Below, piece by piece: positions 17,711 to 26,687 of a stretch of DNA of 64,000 nt (the stretch's first letter is position 1; each line of letters begins with the position of its first letter). Origin of the DNA: Streptomyces sp. GESEQ-4 (GTDB lineage Bacteria; Actinomycetota; Actinomycetes; Streptomycetales; Streptomycetaceae); contig NZ_JAFFSU010000003.1 of assembly GCF_017948455.1 (NCBI RefSeq), positions 362,066-426,065 on the forward strand, given 5' to 3'. Under the pieces are notes generated by a model. The model had not been told where the DNA came from, searched no databases, and saw nothing but the letters and a program-made list of their open reading frames with translations. The translations under genes were made by a program, and so were the position numbers.

Positions 17711-18676
17711 TCAGTGGCCGGCCTGCTGGAGCTGCGGCAGCACCTTGGTGCGGTAGAAGTCGAAGAAGCCGCGCTGGTCGGGCCCGATCTGGTTGACGTA
17801 GATCCGGTCGAAGCCGGCCTCGTCGAACGCGGCGAGCGCGGCGACGTGTTCGTCGACGTCGTCCCCGCACACCGACTTCTCGCTCACCATCTCCTCGGTG
17901 ATCAACGGCTCCAGCTGCTCGAAGTGCTTGGGCGAGGGCAGGATCTGGCCCATCTCGCCGGGCAGCAGCTGGTTGGCCCACAGCCGGTGGACGGTGCGTA
18001 CGGCCTCGTCGCGGTCGGTGCCGTAGCAGACCTTCACGCCGCCGCTCACCGGCTTGGTGCCGCCGCCGCCCTTGCGGAAGTTCTCGACGAGTGCCTCGTC
18101 CGGCATCATCGTGATGTAGCCGTCGCCGACGCGGGCCGCGAGCGCGGTCGCCGCCGGTCCGAAGCCGGAGATGTCGATGGGTATGGGCTCGTCGGGGACG
18201 GTGTACAGGCGGGCGTTCTCGACCTTGTAGTGGGTGCCGTAGTGGCTGACCTCCTCGCCCGTGAACAGCCGGCGCATCACCTGGATCGCCTCTTCCAGCA
18301 TCTCCATCCGGACACCGGCCGGCGGCCAGGTGTGGCCGACGATGTGCTCGTTCAGGGCCTCACCGGTGCCGACGCCGAGCCGGAAGCGGCCGTTCGTCAT
18401 CACCGCGCTGGTCGCCGCGGCCTGGGCCACCACCGCCGGGTGGATCCGCACGGTCGGGCAGGTGACGGCCGTCTCGATGGGCAGCGACACGGCCTCGGAG
18501 ATCGCGCCGATCACCGACCAGACGAACGGGCTCTGGCCCTGGGCGTCGTTCCACGGGTGGTAGTGGTCCGAGATCCACAGCGACTGGAATCCGGCCTGCT
18601 CCGCCATCCTCGCCTGCTCGACGAGGTCCGCGGGACCGAACTCCTCGGTCGCGAGGAAGTAGCCGTACTCGGGCAT
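17711..18676 (-). CDS. F420-dependent LLM-class oxidoreductase (FGD-like)
   Basis: A 321-residue luciferase-like TIM-barrel protein. WISDHYHPWND and GRFRLGVGTGEALNEHIVG match the F420-dependent glucose-6-phosphate dehydrogenase-related subfamily that uses deazaflavin F420. A GGGG loop, DGYITMMPD and the C-terminal YVNQIGPDQRGFFDFY also fit. It probably oxidises a sugar phosphate or similar hydroxyl compound, or supplies reduced F420; the electron donor is not certain. A SigB-like promoter lies upstream, and the enolase-family gene follows. Confidence 0.9.
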   Translation of the reverse strand: MPEYGYFLATEEFGPADLVEQARMAEQAGFQSLWISDHYHPWNDAQGQSPFVWSVIGAISEAVSLPIETAVTCPTVRIHPAVVAQAAATSAVMTNGRFRLGVGTGEALNEHIVGHTWPPAGVRMEMLEEAIQVMRRLFTGEEVSHYGTHYKVENARLYTVPDEPIPIDISGFGPAATALAARVGDGYITMMPDEALVENFRKGGGGTKPVSGGVKVCYGTDRDEAVRTVHRLWANQLLPGEMGQILPSPKHFEQLEPLITEEMVSEKSVCGDDVDEHVAALAAFDEAGFDRIYVNQIGPDQRGFFDFYRTKVLPQLQQAGH

Positions 18677-18720
18677 GGGGGGACACCTCCGGGGCGGGGG
18701 CGGGTCCGGTCACCGGCCGG

Positions 18721-18745
18721 GTATCCCTGGCCATGGGGGCGAAAC
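18721..18745 (-). promoter_or_regulatory. SigB-like promoter of the F420 oxidoreductase gene
   Basis: On the minus strand GTTT (18745-18742) is followed after 15 nt by GGATAC (18726-18721), close to the SigB-class consensus GNNT-N14-16-GGGTAC with one mismatch. It ends 45 bp before the ATG at 18676. Confidence 0.45.
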
Positions 18746-18825
18746 GCCCGCGCGGGCCGCGTTTGGGGCCACTGACCAGGGGGACGCGGAAAACCTCGTA
18801 CGAGCGAAAGCGCCGGAGGCGAACC

Positions 18826-20244
18826 GTGAGTCGACCCCGCATCGTGATCGTCGGTGCCGGTTTCGCTGGGTATCAGGCGGCCCGCACGCTGTCCCGGCTG
18901 ACCCGGCACCGCGCCGAGATCACCCTGCTGAACCCGACCGACTACTTCCTGTATCTGCCCCTGCTGCCCCAGGTCGCCGCCGGCATCCTGGAACCGCGCC
19001 GGGTCACCGTCTCCCTCTCGGGCACCCTGCCCCGGGTGCGGCTGGTGCTCGGCGAGGCGGACGGCGTCGACCTGGACGCGCGCACCGTGCACTACTCCGA
19101 CCCGGAGGGCGGCGCCGGCACGCTGGAGTACGACCGGCTGGTGCTGGCCGTCGGCAGCGTGAACAAGCTGCTGCCGATCCCCGGTGTCGCCGAGCACGCG
19201 CACGGCTTCCGCGGGCTGCCCGAGGCGCTGTATCTGCGGGACCACGTGACCCGGCAGGTGGAGCTCGCGGCCGGCGCGGACGACCCCAAGAGCTGCGCTG
19301 CCCGGTGCACCTTCGTCGTCGTGGGCGCCGGATACACCGGCACCGAGGTCGCCGCGCAGGGGCAGCGGTACACGGACGCCCAGGTGCGCGGGCATCCGCT
19401 GCGGGGCGGAATGCGCCCGCGCTGGCTGCTGCTCGACATCGCGCCGCGGGTCCTGCCCGAGCTGGACGAGCATCTGTCGCGCACCGCCGACCGGGTGCTG
19501 CGCCGGCGGGGCGTCGACGTCCGCATGGGCACCTCGGTGAAGGAGGCCACGCATGACGGAGTCCTGCTGACCGACGGGGAGTTCGTCGAGACGCGGACGC
19601 TGGTGTGGTGCGTGGGCGTGCGGCCCGATCCGCTCGTCGAGGGCATCGGACAGCCCCTGGAGCGCGGGCGGCTGATCGTCGACCCGTACCTGCAAGTGCC
19701 GGGCCGGCCCGAGGTGTTCGCCTGCGGTGACGCGGCCGCCGTGCCCGACCTGAACAAGCCCGGCTCCTTCACACCGATGACCGCACAGCACGCCTGGCGG
19801 CACGGCAAGGCCGTCGGCCACAACGTCGCCGCCTCCCTCGGCATCGGCGAGCGGCGCGTCTACCGCCACCGGGACCTGGGGTTCGTCGTGGACCTGGGCG
19901 GCGCGCAGGCCGCCGCCAACCCGCTCGGCGTGCCGCTGGCCGGCCCGCTCGCCGGAGCGGTCACCCGCGGCTACCACCTCGCGGCGATGCCCGGCAACCG
20001 CGTCCGGGTGGCCGCCGACTGGCTGCTCGACGCCGTACTGCCGCGCCAGGCCGTCCAGTTGGGGCTCGTACGCTCCTGGTCGGTGCCCCTGGACACGGCC
20101 TCACCGGAACTGGCGCGGGTGCCGGGGCCGCCCGAGAAGCAGGAGAAGGCCGAGGGCGCGATCGAGGCACCGCACAGCTCCGAGCACCCCGAACCACCCG
20201 GCCCCGTCAAGCGTTCCGACGACCCCGCGGAAGGAGCCTCATGA
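18826..20244 (+). CDS. type II NADH dehydrogenase-like FAD oxidoreductase
   Basis: A 472-residue flavoprotein. An N-terminal FAD-binding GxGxxG (VIVGAGFAGYQAA) is followed by PLLPQVAAG, a second dinucleotide motif VVVGAGYTGTEVA near residue 165 and the FAD site FACGDAAAVPDL near 300. This is the NDH-2/MtDH pattern for quinone reduction without proton pumping. A C-terminal amphipathic segment (DWLLDAVLPRQAVQLGL) may anchor it to the membrane. The last ~45 residues are a charged Pro/Glu tail. Start GTG 18826 has SD GGAGG at 18815-18819. Its stop overlaps the transketolase ATG. Confidence 0.88.
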   Translation: MSRPRIVIVGAGFAGYQAARTLSRLTRHRAEITLLNPTDYFLYLPLLPQVAAGILEPRRVTVSLSGTLPRVRLVLGEADGVDLDARTVHYSDPEGGAGTLEYDRLVLAVGSVNKLLPIPGVAEHAHGFRGLPEALYLRDHVTRQVELAAGADDPKSCAARCTFVVVGAGYTGTEVAAQGQRYTDAQVRGHPLRGGMRPRWLLLDIAPRVLPELDEHLSRTADRVLRRRGVDVRMGTSVKEATHDGVLLTDGEFVETRTLVWCVGVRPDPLVEGIGQPLERGRLIVDPYLQVPGRPEVFACGDAAAVPDLNKPGSFTPMTAQHAWRHGKAVGHNVAASLGIGERRVYRHRDLGFVVDLGGAQAAANPLGVPLAGPLAGAVTRGYHLAAMPGNRVRVAADWLLDAVLPRQAVQLGLVRSWSVPLDTASPELARVPGPPEKQEKAEGAIEAPHSSEHPEPPGPVKRSDDPAEGAS

Positions 20245-22088
20245 ACACCGGTGAACTCCAGGAATTCGCCCAGCAGTTGCGCGTGGACAGCGTCCGTGCC
20301 GCGGCCGCCGCGGGCTCCGGGCACCCCACGTCCTCGATGTCCGCCGCGGACCTGATGGCGGTCCTGCTCGCCCACCACTTCCGCTACGACTTCGACCGCC
20401 CCGCCCACCCCGCCGCCGACCGCTTCGTGCTCTCCAAGGGACACGCCTCGCCCCTGCTGTACGCCATGTACAAGGCGGCCGGCGCCCTCGACGACGACGC
20501 GCTGCTCACCTTCCGCAAGCTGGGCAGCCGGCTCGAAGGACACCCGACGCCCCGGCGTCTTCCCTGGGTCGAGACGGCCACCGGCTCGCTCGGTCAGGGA
20601 CTGGCCGTCGGCGCCGGCATCGCGCTGGCCGGCAAGCGGCTGGACCGCACCGGATACCGGGTGTGGGTGCTGTGCGGCGACAGCGAGCTCGCCGAGGGAT
20701 CCGTGTGGGAGGCCGCCGAGCAGGCGGCGTACGAGCATCTGGACAACCTCACCGCGATCGTCGACGTCAACCGGCTGGGCCAGCGCGGCCCCACCCGGCA
20801 CGGCCACGACCTCGACGCCTACGCCCGCCGCTTCCAGGCCTTCGACTGGCACACCGTGGAGATCGACGGACACGACGTCGACGCGATCGACCGCGCCTAC
20901 GGCGAGGCACTGTCGACCAGCGGCCAGCCGACCGTGATCCTCGCCCGCACCCTCAAGGGCAAGGGCGTCGAGGCCGTCCAGGACCGCGAGGGACTGCACG
21001 GCAAGCCGTTGCCGGAGGCCGACGAGGCCATCGCCGAACTCGGCGGACGACGCGACCTGCGCGTCCACGTCCAGGAGCCGCCCGCCGCCCGGATGCTGCA
21101 CTCCGTGGGCACCGCGCAGCTCGAACTGCCCCGGTGGGACAAGGGCGACGAGGTCGCGACCCGGGACGCCTACGGTCAGGCGCTCACCGCGCTCGGCACC
21201 GCGCGCGAGGACGTCGTCGCCCTCGACGGCGAGGTCAGCGACTCCACGCGGGCCGAGTTCTTCGCCAAGGAACACCCCGACCGGTTCTTCGAGTGCTACA
21301 TCGCCGAGCAGCAGATGGTCGCCGCCGCGGTCGGGATCGCGGCGCGCGGCTGGGTGCCGTACGCGTCCACGTTCGCCGCGTTCCTCACCCGCGCCTACGA
21401 CTTCGTTCGCATGGCCTCCGTCAGCGGTGCCGGCATCAACCTCGTCGGCTCGCACGCCGGTGTCGCGATCGGGCAGGACGGGCCCTCGCAGATGGGCCTG
21501 GAGGACCTGGCGATGATGCGGGCGGTGCACGACTCGACCGTGCTGTACCCCTGCGACGCCAACCAGGCCGCCCACCTCGTCGCCGCCATGGCGGGCTGCG
21601 ACGGCATCCGCTATCTGCGCACTTCACGCGGCAAGAGCCCGGTGATCTACGGTCCCGACGAGGAGTTCCCCGTCGGCGGCAGCAAGGTGCTGCGCTCCTC
21701 GGACCAGGACCGGCTGACGCTCGTCGCGGCCGGTGTCACCGTGCACGAGGCGCTGGCCGCCGCCGACGCGCTGAAGGGGGAGGGCATCGCCGTCCGGGTG
21801 ATCGACCTCTACTCGGTCAAGCCCGCCGACCTGCCCACCCTGCGCAAGGCTGCCGAGGACACCGGCTGTCTGCTCACCGTGGAGGACCACCACGAGGAGG
21901 GCGGCATCGGCGACGCCGTCCTCACCGCGTTCCTCGACGGCCGGCCCGTGCCGCGGCTGGTGCGGCTCGCCGTGCGGTCGATGCCGGGCTCCGCGTCGCC
22001 GGAGGAGCAGCTGCACGCCGCGGGCATCGACGCCGAGTCGATCGCGGCGGCGGGGCGGCTGCTGGTGGAGGAGGCGGTCGTGCGATGA
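20241..22088 (+). CDS. tkt: transketolase
   Basis: A 615-residue full-length single-chain transketolase. ThDP binding is shown by GDSELAEGSVWEA, and the pyrimidine-domain activating Glu lies in the CYIAEQQMV segment. N-terminal GSGHPTSSMSAAD, SKGHASP and the C-terminal domain (VIDLYSVKPAD) are typical. The enzyme moves two-carbon units between sugar phosphates in the pentose phosphate pathway, in the cytoplasm. It is shorter than E. coli TktA (~663) and nearer the DXS-related class, so a specialised role is possible. ATGA overlaps on both sides couple it to the NDH-like and LigD genes. A housekeeping tkt probably exists elsewhere. Confidence 0.88.
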   Translation: MNTGELQEFAQQLRVDSVRAAAAAGSGHPTSSMSAADLMAVLLAHHFRYDFDRPAHPAADRFVLSKGHASPLLYAMYKAAGALDDDALLTFRKLGSRLEGHPTPRRLPWVETATGSLGQGLAVGAGIALAGKRLDRTGYRVWVLCGDSELAEGSVWEAAEQAAYEHLDNLTAIVDVNRLGQRGPTRHGHDLDAYARRFQAFDWHTVEIDGHDVDAIDRAYGEALSTSGQPTVILARTLKGKGVEAVQDREGLHGKPLPEADEAIAELGGRRDLRVHVQEPPAARMLHSVGTAQLELPRWDKGDEVATRDAYGQALTALGTAREDVVALDGEVSDSTRAEFFAKEHPDRFFECYIAEQQMVAAAVGIAARGWVPYASTFAAFLTRAYDFVRMASVSGAGINLVGSHAGVAIGQDGPSQMGLEDLAMMRAVHDSTVLYPCDANQAAHLVAAMAGCDGIRYLRTSRGKSPVIYGPDEEFPVGGSKVLRSSDQDRLTLVAAGVTVHEALAAADALKGEGIAVRVIDLYSVKPADLPTLRKAAEDTGCLLTVEDHHEEGGIGDAVLTAFLDGRPVPRLVRLAVRSMPGSASPEEQLHAAGIDAESIAAAGRLLVEEAVVR

Positions 22089-23011
22089 GCGGCGGCGATG
22101 TACGGACGGTGCGCGCGGGCCGCCGTACGGTCGAGGTGCACCGCCCCGGCAAGGTGCTCTTCCCCGGCGGCGGGGACGCGAAGGAGTACACCAAGGGCGA
22201 TCTCGTCGACTACTACCGGGACATCGCCCCGTTCATGCTGCCCCATCTGCGCGGGCGCCCGCTCATGCTCCAGCGGCAGCCGGACGGGCTCGACGGTCCA
22301 CAGTTCATGCAGAAGAACACCCCGGACCACTACCCGGAGTGGATCACCCGGGTCGAGGTGCCCAAGGAAGGCGGCACCGTCCGCCACACCGTCTGCGACG
22401 ACACCGCGACCCTGCTGTACCTCGCCGACCAGGCCTGTCTCACCCTGCACCGCTGGCTCTCGCGCACCGACAGCCTCGACCGGCCCGACCGGATGGTCTT
22501 CGACCTCGACCCGGCCGAGGACGACTTCGAGAAGGTGCGGGAGGCCGCCCGGCTGCTCGGCGGACTGCTCGACGAACTGAAGCTGCCCTCTGCCCTGATG
22601 ACCACCGGCTCCCGCGGACTCCATGTGATCGTGCCGCTGAACGGACAGCACGACTTCGACGAGGTACGGGAGTTCGCCCGCGACCTCGCCGACACCCTCG
22701 CCGCCGCCCACCCCGACCGGCTCACCACCGCCGCCCGCAAGAAGGACCGCGGCGACCGGCTGTACCTGGACGTCCAGCGCAACGCCTACGCCCAGACCGC
22801 CGCCGCGCCCTACACGGTCCGCGCCAAACCCGGCGCACCCGTCGCCACGCCCCTCACCTGGACCCAGCTGGACGACCCGGACCTCGACGCCCGCCACTGG
22901 ACGATCGCCGACGCCATCGAGCAGGCCCGCACCGACCCCTGGAGCGGAGCGATGAAGAAGGGCCGCGCCCTGGGACCGGCCCGGCGCAGGCTCGACGCAC
23001 TGCGGAACTGA
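22085..23011 (+). CDS. LigD-type NHEJ polymerase/primase domain protein
   Basis: A 308-residue stand-alone polymerase domain of bacterial LigD (archaeo-eukaryotic primase superfamily). The metal-binding Asp pair lies in VFDLDPAEDD, with TTGSRGLHVIVPL and YLDVQRNAYAQTAAAPYTVRAKPGAPVATPL supplying the other family motifs. No ligase or nuclease domain is present. Such proteins add nucleotides at double-strand breaks and work with Ku and a separate ligase. Coupling to transketolase by ATGA is unusual and may reflect joint stress induction. It precedes the gvp operon by 60 bp. Confidence 0.9.
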   Translation: MSGGDVRTVRAGRRTVEVHRPGKVLFPGGGDAKEYTKGDLVDYYRDIAPFMLPHLRGRPLMLQRQPDGLDGPQFMQKNTPDHYPEWITRVEVPKEGGTVRHTVCDDTATLLYLADQACLTLHRWLSRTDSLDRPDRMVFDLDPAEDDFEKVREAARLLGGLLDELKLPSALMTTGSRGLHVIVPLNGQHDFDEVREFARDLADTLAAAHPDRLTTAARKKDRGDRLYLDVQRNAYAQTAAAPYTVRAKPGAPVATPLTWTQLDDPDLDARHWTIADAIEQARTDPWSGAMKKGRALGPARRRLDALRN

Positions 23012-23071
23012 AAGAGGCGACGCCGTGGGTTTGGCGAACGCGTCTTTGGCCACTCGCCGTTCGAGGCGCCC

Positions 23072-23401
23072 ATGACTAATTCACAGAACGAACCCAAACC
23101 ATCCAGAAAACAGGGCGGGACGGACGACCGGCCGACCCCCATGGAAGTGCTGCGCCAGGCACGCACCCAGCTCGCCGAACTCACCGGCATGACCGCGGAG
23201 ACGGTGTCGTCCTTCGAACAGACCGAGGACGGCTGGACGTTGGAGATCGAGGTCCTGGAACTGGCCCGCGTCCCCGACACGATGAGCCTGCTCGCGAGCT
23301 ACCAGGTCGATCTCGACCCGCACGGACAGCTCACCGGCTACCGGCGCGTTCGCCGTTATGAACGCGGGCGGTCCGACGCACACAGGCCCGGCGGCCGCTA
23401 G
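23072..23401 (+). CDS. gvpO: gas vesicle protein GvpO
   Basis: A 109-residue protein with a charged N-terminal tail and a GvpO core (VSSFEQTEDGWTLEIEVLELARVPDTMSLLASYQVDLDPHG). GvpO is the first gene of the actinomycete gvp cluster and is thought to aid gas-vesicle assembly or gene expression. It opens a run of ten genes in the order gvpOAFGYZJLSK, mostly overlapping. In the 60-bp gap before it I see no recognisable -10, so the promoter may lie within the LigD-type gene. Confidence 0.88.
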   Translation: MTNSQNEPKPSRKQGGTDDRPTPMEVLRQARTQLAELTGMTAETVSSFEQTEDGWTLEIEVLELARVPDTMSLLASYQVDLDPHGQLTGYRRVRRYERGRSDAHRPGGR

Positions 23402-23444
23402 GCCGCCCGCCCACCACATCCCCAGACAAGGAGGAGCGGTCGGC

Positions 23445-23879
23445 ATGACCGTTGTCCCGGCACAGCAAGCCGGCTCAGGAGGCGGCAGCAGCGGCCTCTA
23501 CGACGTCCTGGAACTCGTCCTCGACAGGGGGCTCGTCATCGACGCGTTCGTCCGGGTCTCCCTCGTCGGCATCGAGATCCTGAAGATCGACGTCCGCGTG
23601 GTCGTCGCCAGCGTCGACACCTATCTGCGCTTCGCCGAGGCGTGCAACCGGCTCGACCTGGAGGCCGGGCCGCGCAAGAGCCCCGGCCTGCCCGACGTCG
23701 TCGGCCAGATCACCGAGTCCGGCGCGCACGGCAAGTCAAAGGGGGCGCTGTCCGGCGCCGCCGAGACCGTCTCCGACGCCTTCAAGCAGGCACGCCAGGA
23801 ACGCCATGAAGGAGAGGCCGAGCCCAGGCCGCGCGCCCGCAAGTCGACCGCCGCACGCCGGAAGGAGGAACAGGAGTGA
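23445..23879 (+). CDS. gvpA: gas vesicle structural protein GvpA-like
   Basis: A 144-residue protein. Residues ~18-75 carry the GvpA/GvpJ fold (LYDVLELVLDRGLVIDAFVR, VGIEILKIDVRVVVASVDTYL), the amphipathic helix-beta-beta-helix unit that polymerises into the vesicle wall. The remaining ~70 residues are a charged tail rich in Arg/Lys/Glu, absent from cyanobacterial GvpA (~70 residues) but common in actinomycetes. SD AAGGAGGAG precedes ATG 23445. Its stop overlaps gvpF. Confidence 0.88.
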   Translation: MTVVPAQQAGSGGGSSGLYDVLELVLDRGLVIDAFVRVSLVGIEILKIDVRVVVASVDTYLRFAEACNRLDLEAGPRKSPGLPDVVGQITESGAHGKSKGALSGAAETVSDAFKQARQERHEGEAEPRPRARKSTAARRKEEQE

Positions 23880-24646
23880 GCACGTACGTGTACGGCATCG
23901 CCGCCGCCTCCCATCCGTCGCTGCCCAAGCAGCTGTCCGGCGTCGGCGACCCGCCGCGCCCCGTGCGTGTCCTGACCGCGGGGGACCTCGCGGCCCTCGT
24001 CAGCGACGCGCCCGAGGGGCTGCGCCCCAAGCGCCGTGACCTGCTGGCGCATCAGGCCGTGCTCGCCGAGGCCGGCGCCGCCGGGTGTGTGCTGCCCATG
24101 CGCTTCGGCAGTGTCGCCCCCGACGACGACACCGTCACCGGCGTGCTCGCCGAGCGCGCCGATCACTACAAGGAGCGGCTGACGGCGCTGGACGGCAAGG
24201 TCGAGTACAACGTCAAGGCGGTGCACGACGAGGAGGCCGTCCTGCACCGGCTGCTCTCCGAGAACCCGGAGATCCGGGCCATGACCGAGGCCAACCGGCA
24301 GGCGGGCGGCGGCAGTTACGAAGAGCGGCTGCGGCTCGGCGAGTCGGTGGTCGCCGCGGTCAAGGCCCGCGAGGCCGAGGACGCGACCGAGGTGCGCGCC
24401 GCCCTGGAATCGGTCGCGGCAGCCGTGAGCGTGGGCCCCGAGTCCACCGGCTGGCTGGCCAATCTGTCGTTCCTGGTGGAGCGGGAGACGGCCGAGAGGT
24501 TCATGGCCGCGGTGGAGGAGACCCGTAAGGCCTTCCCCCACCTCGAACTCCGGCTCAACGGCCCGCTGCCGCCGTACAGCTTCGTCGAGCCCGGCCCGGC
24601 CAAGCCGGCGGGCGGCGTCCTCGGCGCCGAAGCCGCCGAGGAGTGA
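23876..24646 (+). CDS. gvpF: gas vesicle protein GvpF (GvpL/GvpF family)
   Basis: A 256-residue GvpL/F-family protein, starting at the GTG that overlaps the gvpA stop. Family features are the N-terminal YVYGIAAA strand, a middle VLPMRFGSVAPDDD and a C-terminal domain ending FPHLELRLNGPLPPYSF. GvpF binds GvpA and is believed to nucleate wall assembly. A related second copy (gvpL) lies 2.4 kb downstream. Confidence 0.9.
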   Translation: MSTYVYGIAAASHPSLPKQLSGVGDPPRPVRVLTAGDLAALVSDAPEGLRPKRRDLLAHQAVLAEAGAAGCVLPMRFGSVAPDDDTVTGVLAERADHYKERLTALDGKVEYNVKAVHDEEAVLHRLLSENPEIRAMTEANRQAGGGSYEERLRLGESVVAAVKAREAEDATEVRAALESVAAAVSVGPESTGWLANLSFLVERETAERFMAAVEETRKAFPHLELRLNGPLPPYSFVEPGPAKPAGGVLGAEAAEE

Positions 24647-24649
24647 GCC

Positions 24650-24913
24650 GTGGGACTGGTCGGAGAGATCCTGCTGCTGCCGTTCGCCCCGGTGCGCGGC
24701 AGCGCGTGGGTCATGAGACAGGTACTGAGCGAGGCGGAGCGGATCTACTACGACCCGGCCACCGTCCGGGCCGAACTGGCCCGCCTCGAAGACCAGTTGG
24801 AGGCAGGTGAGATCAGCGAGGAGGAGTTCGACCGCCGGGAGGACGAACTCCTCGACCGGCTGGAGACAGGCATGCGCGGCAGCGCGGGCACGGGCAACGG
24901 GACGGCACGATGA
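24650..24913 (+). CDS. gvpG: gas vesicle protein GvpG
   Basis: An 87-residue accessory protein. It opens with GLVGEILLLPFAPVRGSAWV and continues with the helical LARLEDQLEAGEISEEEFDRRE, the two conserved segments of GvpG. It is a minor, probably scaffold, component in vesicle formation. GTG start 3 bp after gvpF; its end overlaps gvpY by 4 bp. Confidence 0.9.
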   Translation: MGLVGEILLLPFAPVRGSAWVMRQVLSEAERIYYDPATVRAELARLEDQLEAGEISEEEFDRREDELLDRLETGMRGSAGTGNGTAR

Positions 24914-25674
24914 ACCGAGTGGGACTGGGCCTCGCGATCGGGGCCGGATACGTCCTCGGACGTACGAAGAAGATGAAACTGGCGTTCGCCGTCGGCACCT
25001 TGGTGGCCGGCAAGCGGATGCAACTCGGCCCGCGGGCGCTCGCGGACCTGGTGACCCGGCAACTGGCGGACAACCCGCAGTTCAAGGAGATCGGGGACCA
25101 GCTTCGCGAGGACCTGCGAGGCGTCGGCAAGGCGGCATCGGGCGCCATGGTGGAGCGACAGCTCGACGCCTTCGCGGACCGGCTGCACGGACGTACCGAA
25201 CAGGTCCGTGACCAGCTCGCGGGCGTGGTACCCGACACACCCGACCTCGGCTTCCGGAGGAAGGGGGAGGACGAGGACCGTGGGGAGCCCGAGGAGGCCG
25301 AAGAGGCGGAGGGATACGAGGAGTTCGACGACGTAGACGATGAAGAGGACGTAGAGGGCGCCGGGGATTCCGAGGGTGCTGAGGACTACGACGAAGAAGA
25401 GCCGGAGCCGCGGCGGAACGAAGCGGCGATGAAGGCACCGGCCAAGAAGGCGGCCGAGAAGCGGCCCGCGAAGAAGGCCACCGCGAAGAAGACGGCGGCC
25501 GAGAAGGCCCCGGCCCGGAAGAAGGCCGGCACGAAGACCGCGCCGGCCAAGAAGACGACAGGGAAGAAGGCGGCGGCGAAGAAGACCGCGGGCGCCGGGC
25601 GGAAGAGCACCACCGGAGCCAGGAGCGCCGCCCGCGGTGCCCGGTCCCGGCTGCCGAAGGGGGGCGGTGAGTGA
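24910..25674 (+). CDS. gvpY: GvpY: gas-vesicle cluster protein with acidic middle and Lys-rich tail
   Basis: A 254-residue actinomycete-specific gvp-cluster protein. A Gly/Ala-rich hydrophobic N-terminus (VGLGLAIGAGYVLG, then MKLAFAVGTLVAGKRM) resembles a membrane or surface-inserting hairpin. Residues ~40-115 are helical. Residues ~118-165 are strongly acidic (Glu/Asp) and ~170-254 are a histone-H1-like repeat of Lys/Ala/Pro with many KK pairs. The molecular role is not established; the charge pattern suggests an adapter or electrostatic regulator. Overlaps gvpG and gvpZ. Confidence 0.75.
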   Translation: MNRVGLGLAIGAGYVLGRTKKMKLAFAVGTLVAGKRMQLGPRALADLVTRQLADNPQFKEIGDQLREDLRGVGKAASGAMVERQLDAFADRLHGRTEQVRDQLAGVVPDTPDLGFRRKGEDEDRGEPEEAEEAEGYEEFDDVDDEEDVEGAGDSEGAEDYDEEEPEPRRNEAAMKAPAKKAAEKRPAKKATAKKTAAEKAPARKKAGTKTAPAKKTTGKKAAAKKTAGAGRKSTTGARSAARGARSRLPKGGGE

Positions 25675-26687
25675 TGACCGAGACTCTCGGATCCGCACGT
25701 TCCGCCACGCGCGGAGCGACCCCGAGCCCGCTCGGCGACGTCGCCCACAGCGAAGCCGCCGACCGGCTCAAGGCCGAACTGCAGGAGTACCTCGCCGCCC
25801 AGGCCCAGCGCCTGCTGGTCGGCTTCGGCCGCAAACTCGGCGAGACCACCCTCAAGCTGAACGACGTCGCCGAGGGCAAGAGCCCCGGCTTCGCCAAGCT
25901 CGCCCTGGACGGTGGCCGCAAGCTCGCCGAGGGCAAGGGGCCGCTGCGCAGCGCCCTGGAGCTCGGCGCCTCCCGGGCGAAGGACAACGTCGTCGGCGCT
26001 CTGAAGAACCTCGGCGGCAGCAAGGGCAAGCGCAAGGGCGGCGCGGGCAAGAAGCCCACCGTCATCATCGAGTACATCGACGTCGGCGTACCGCTGCGCA
26101 CCGCCTACGACCAGTGGACCCGCTACCAGGAGTTCAGCACCTTCGCCAAGGGCGTCAAGAACGCGAGCCGCGCCGACGACACCCACTCCGACTGGCAGCT
26201 CAAGGTCTTCTGGTCCAACCGCAGTTGGAAGGCCCACACGACCGAGCAGCTCCCCGACGACCGCATCGCGTGGACGTCGGAGGGCGCGAAGGGCACGACG
26301 AAGGGCGTCGTCTCCTTCCACCCCCTCGCGGACAACCTCACGCGCGTCCTGCTGGTGATCGAGTACTACCCCAAGGGCCTCTTCGAGAAGACCGGCAACC
26401 TCTGGCGTGCCCAGGGCCGCCGGGCCCGCCTCGACCTCAAGAACTACGTCCGCTACATCACCCTCAAGGGAGAGGCGGAGGAGGGCTGGCGCGGCGAGAT
26501 CCGCGACGGCGAGGTCGTCCGCGGCCACGAGGACGCGCTGGCGGAGGAGAACGAGCCGGAGGAGAACGAGCCGGAGGCGTACGAGGACGAGTACGAAGAG
26601 GCCGACGAGGCAGAACCCGACGAGGCAGAACCCGAAGAGGCAGAGGCCGAAGAGTACGAGTACGCCGACAGCGGGAGCCGCCGATGA
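25674..26687 (+). CDS. gvpZ: GvpZ: SRPBCC-domain gas-vesicle cluster protein
   Basis: A 337-residue protein. The N-terminal ~110 residues are helical and charged. Residues ~125-270 are an SRPBCC/polyketide-cyclase-like lipid-binding fold (VIIEYIDVGVPLRTAYDQWTRYQEF and DDRIAWTSEGAKGTTKGVVSF). The last ~50 are acidic (EENEPEENEPEAY). START-like folds usually bind hydrophobic ligands, so it may stabilise hydrophobic assembly intermediates; this is inference. ATG 25674 is preferred; the adjacent GTG 25671 is also in frame. Confidence 0.8.
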   Translation: MTETLGSARSATRGATPSPLGDVAHSEAADRLKAELQEYLAAQAQRLLVGFGRKLGETTLKLNDVAEGKSPGFAKLALDGGRKLAEGKGPLRSALELGASRAKDNVVGALKNLGGSKGKRKGGAGKKPTVIIEYIDVGVPLRTAYDQWTRYQEFSTFAKGVKNASRADDTHSDWQLKVFWSNRSWKAHTTEQLPDDRIAWTSEGAKGTTKGVVSFHPLADNLTRVLLVIEYYPKGLFEKTGNLWRAQGRRARLDLKNYVRYITLKGEAEEGWRGEIRDGEVVRGHEDALAEENEPEENEPEAYEDEYEEADEAEPDEAEPEEAEAEEYEYADSGSRR

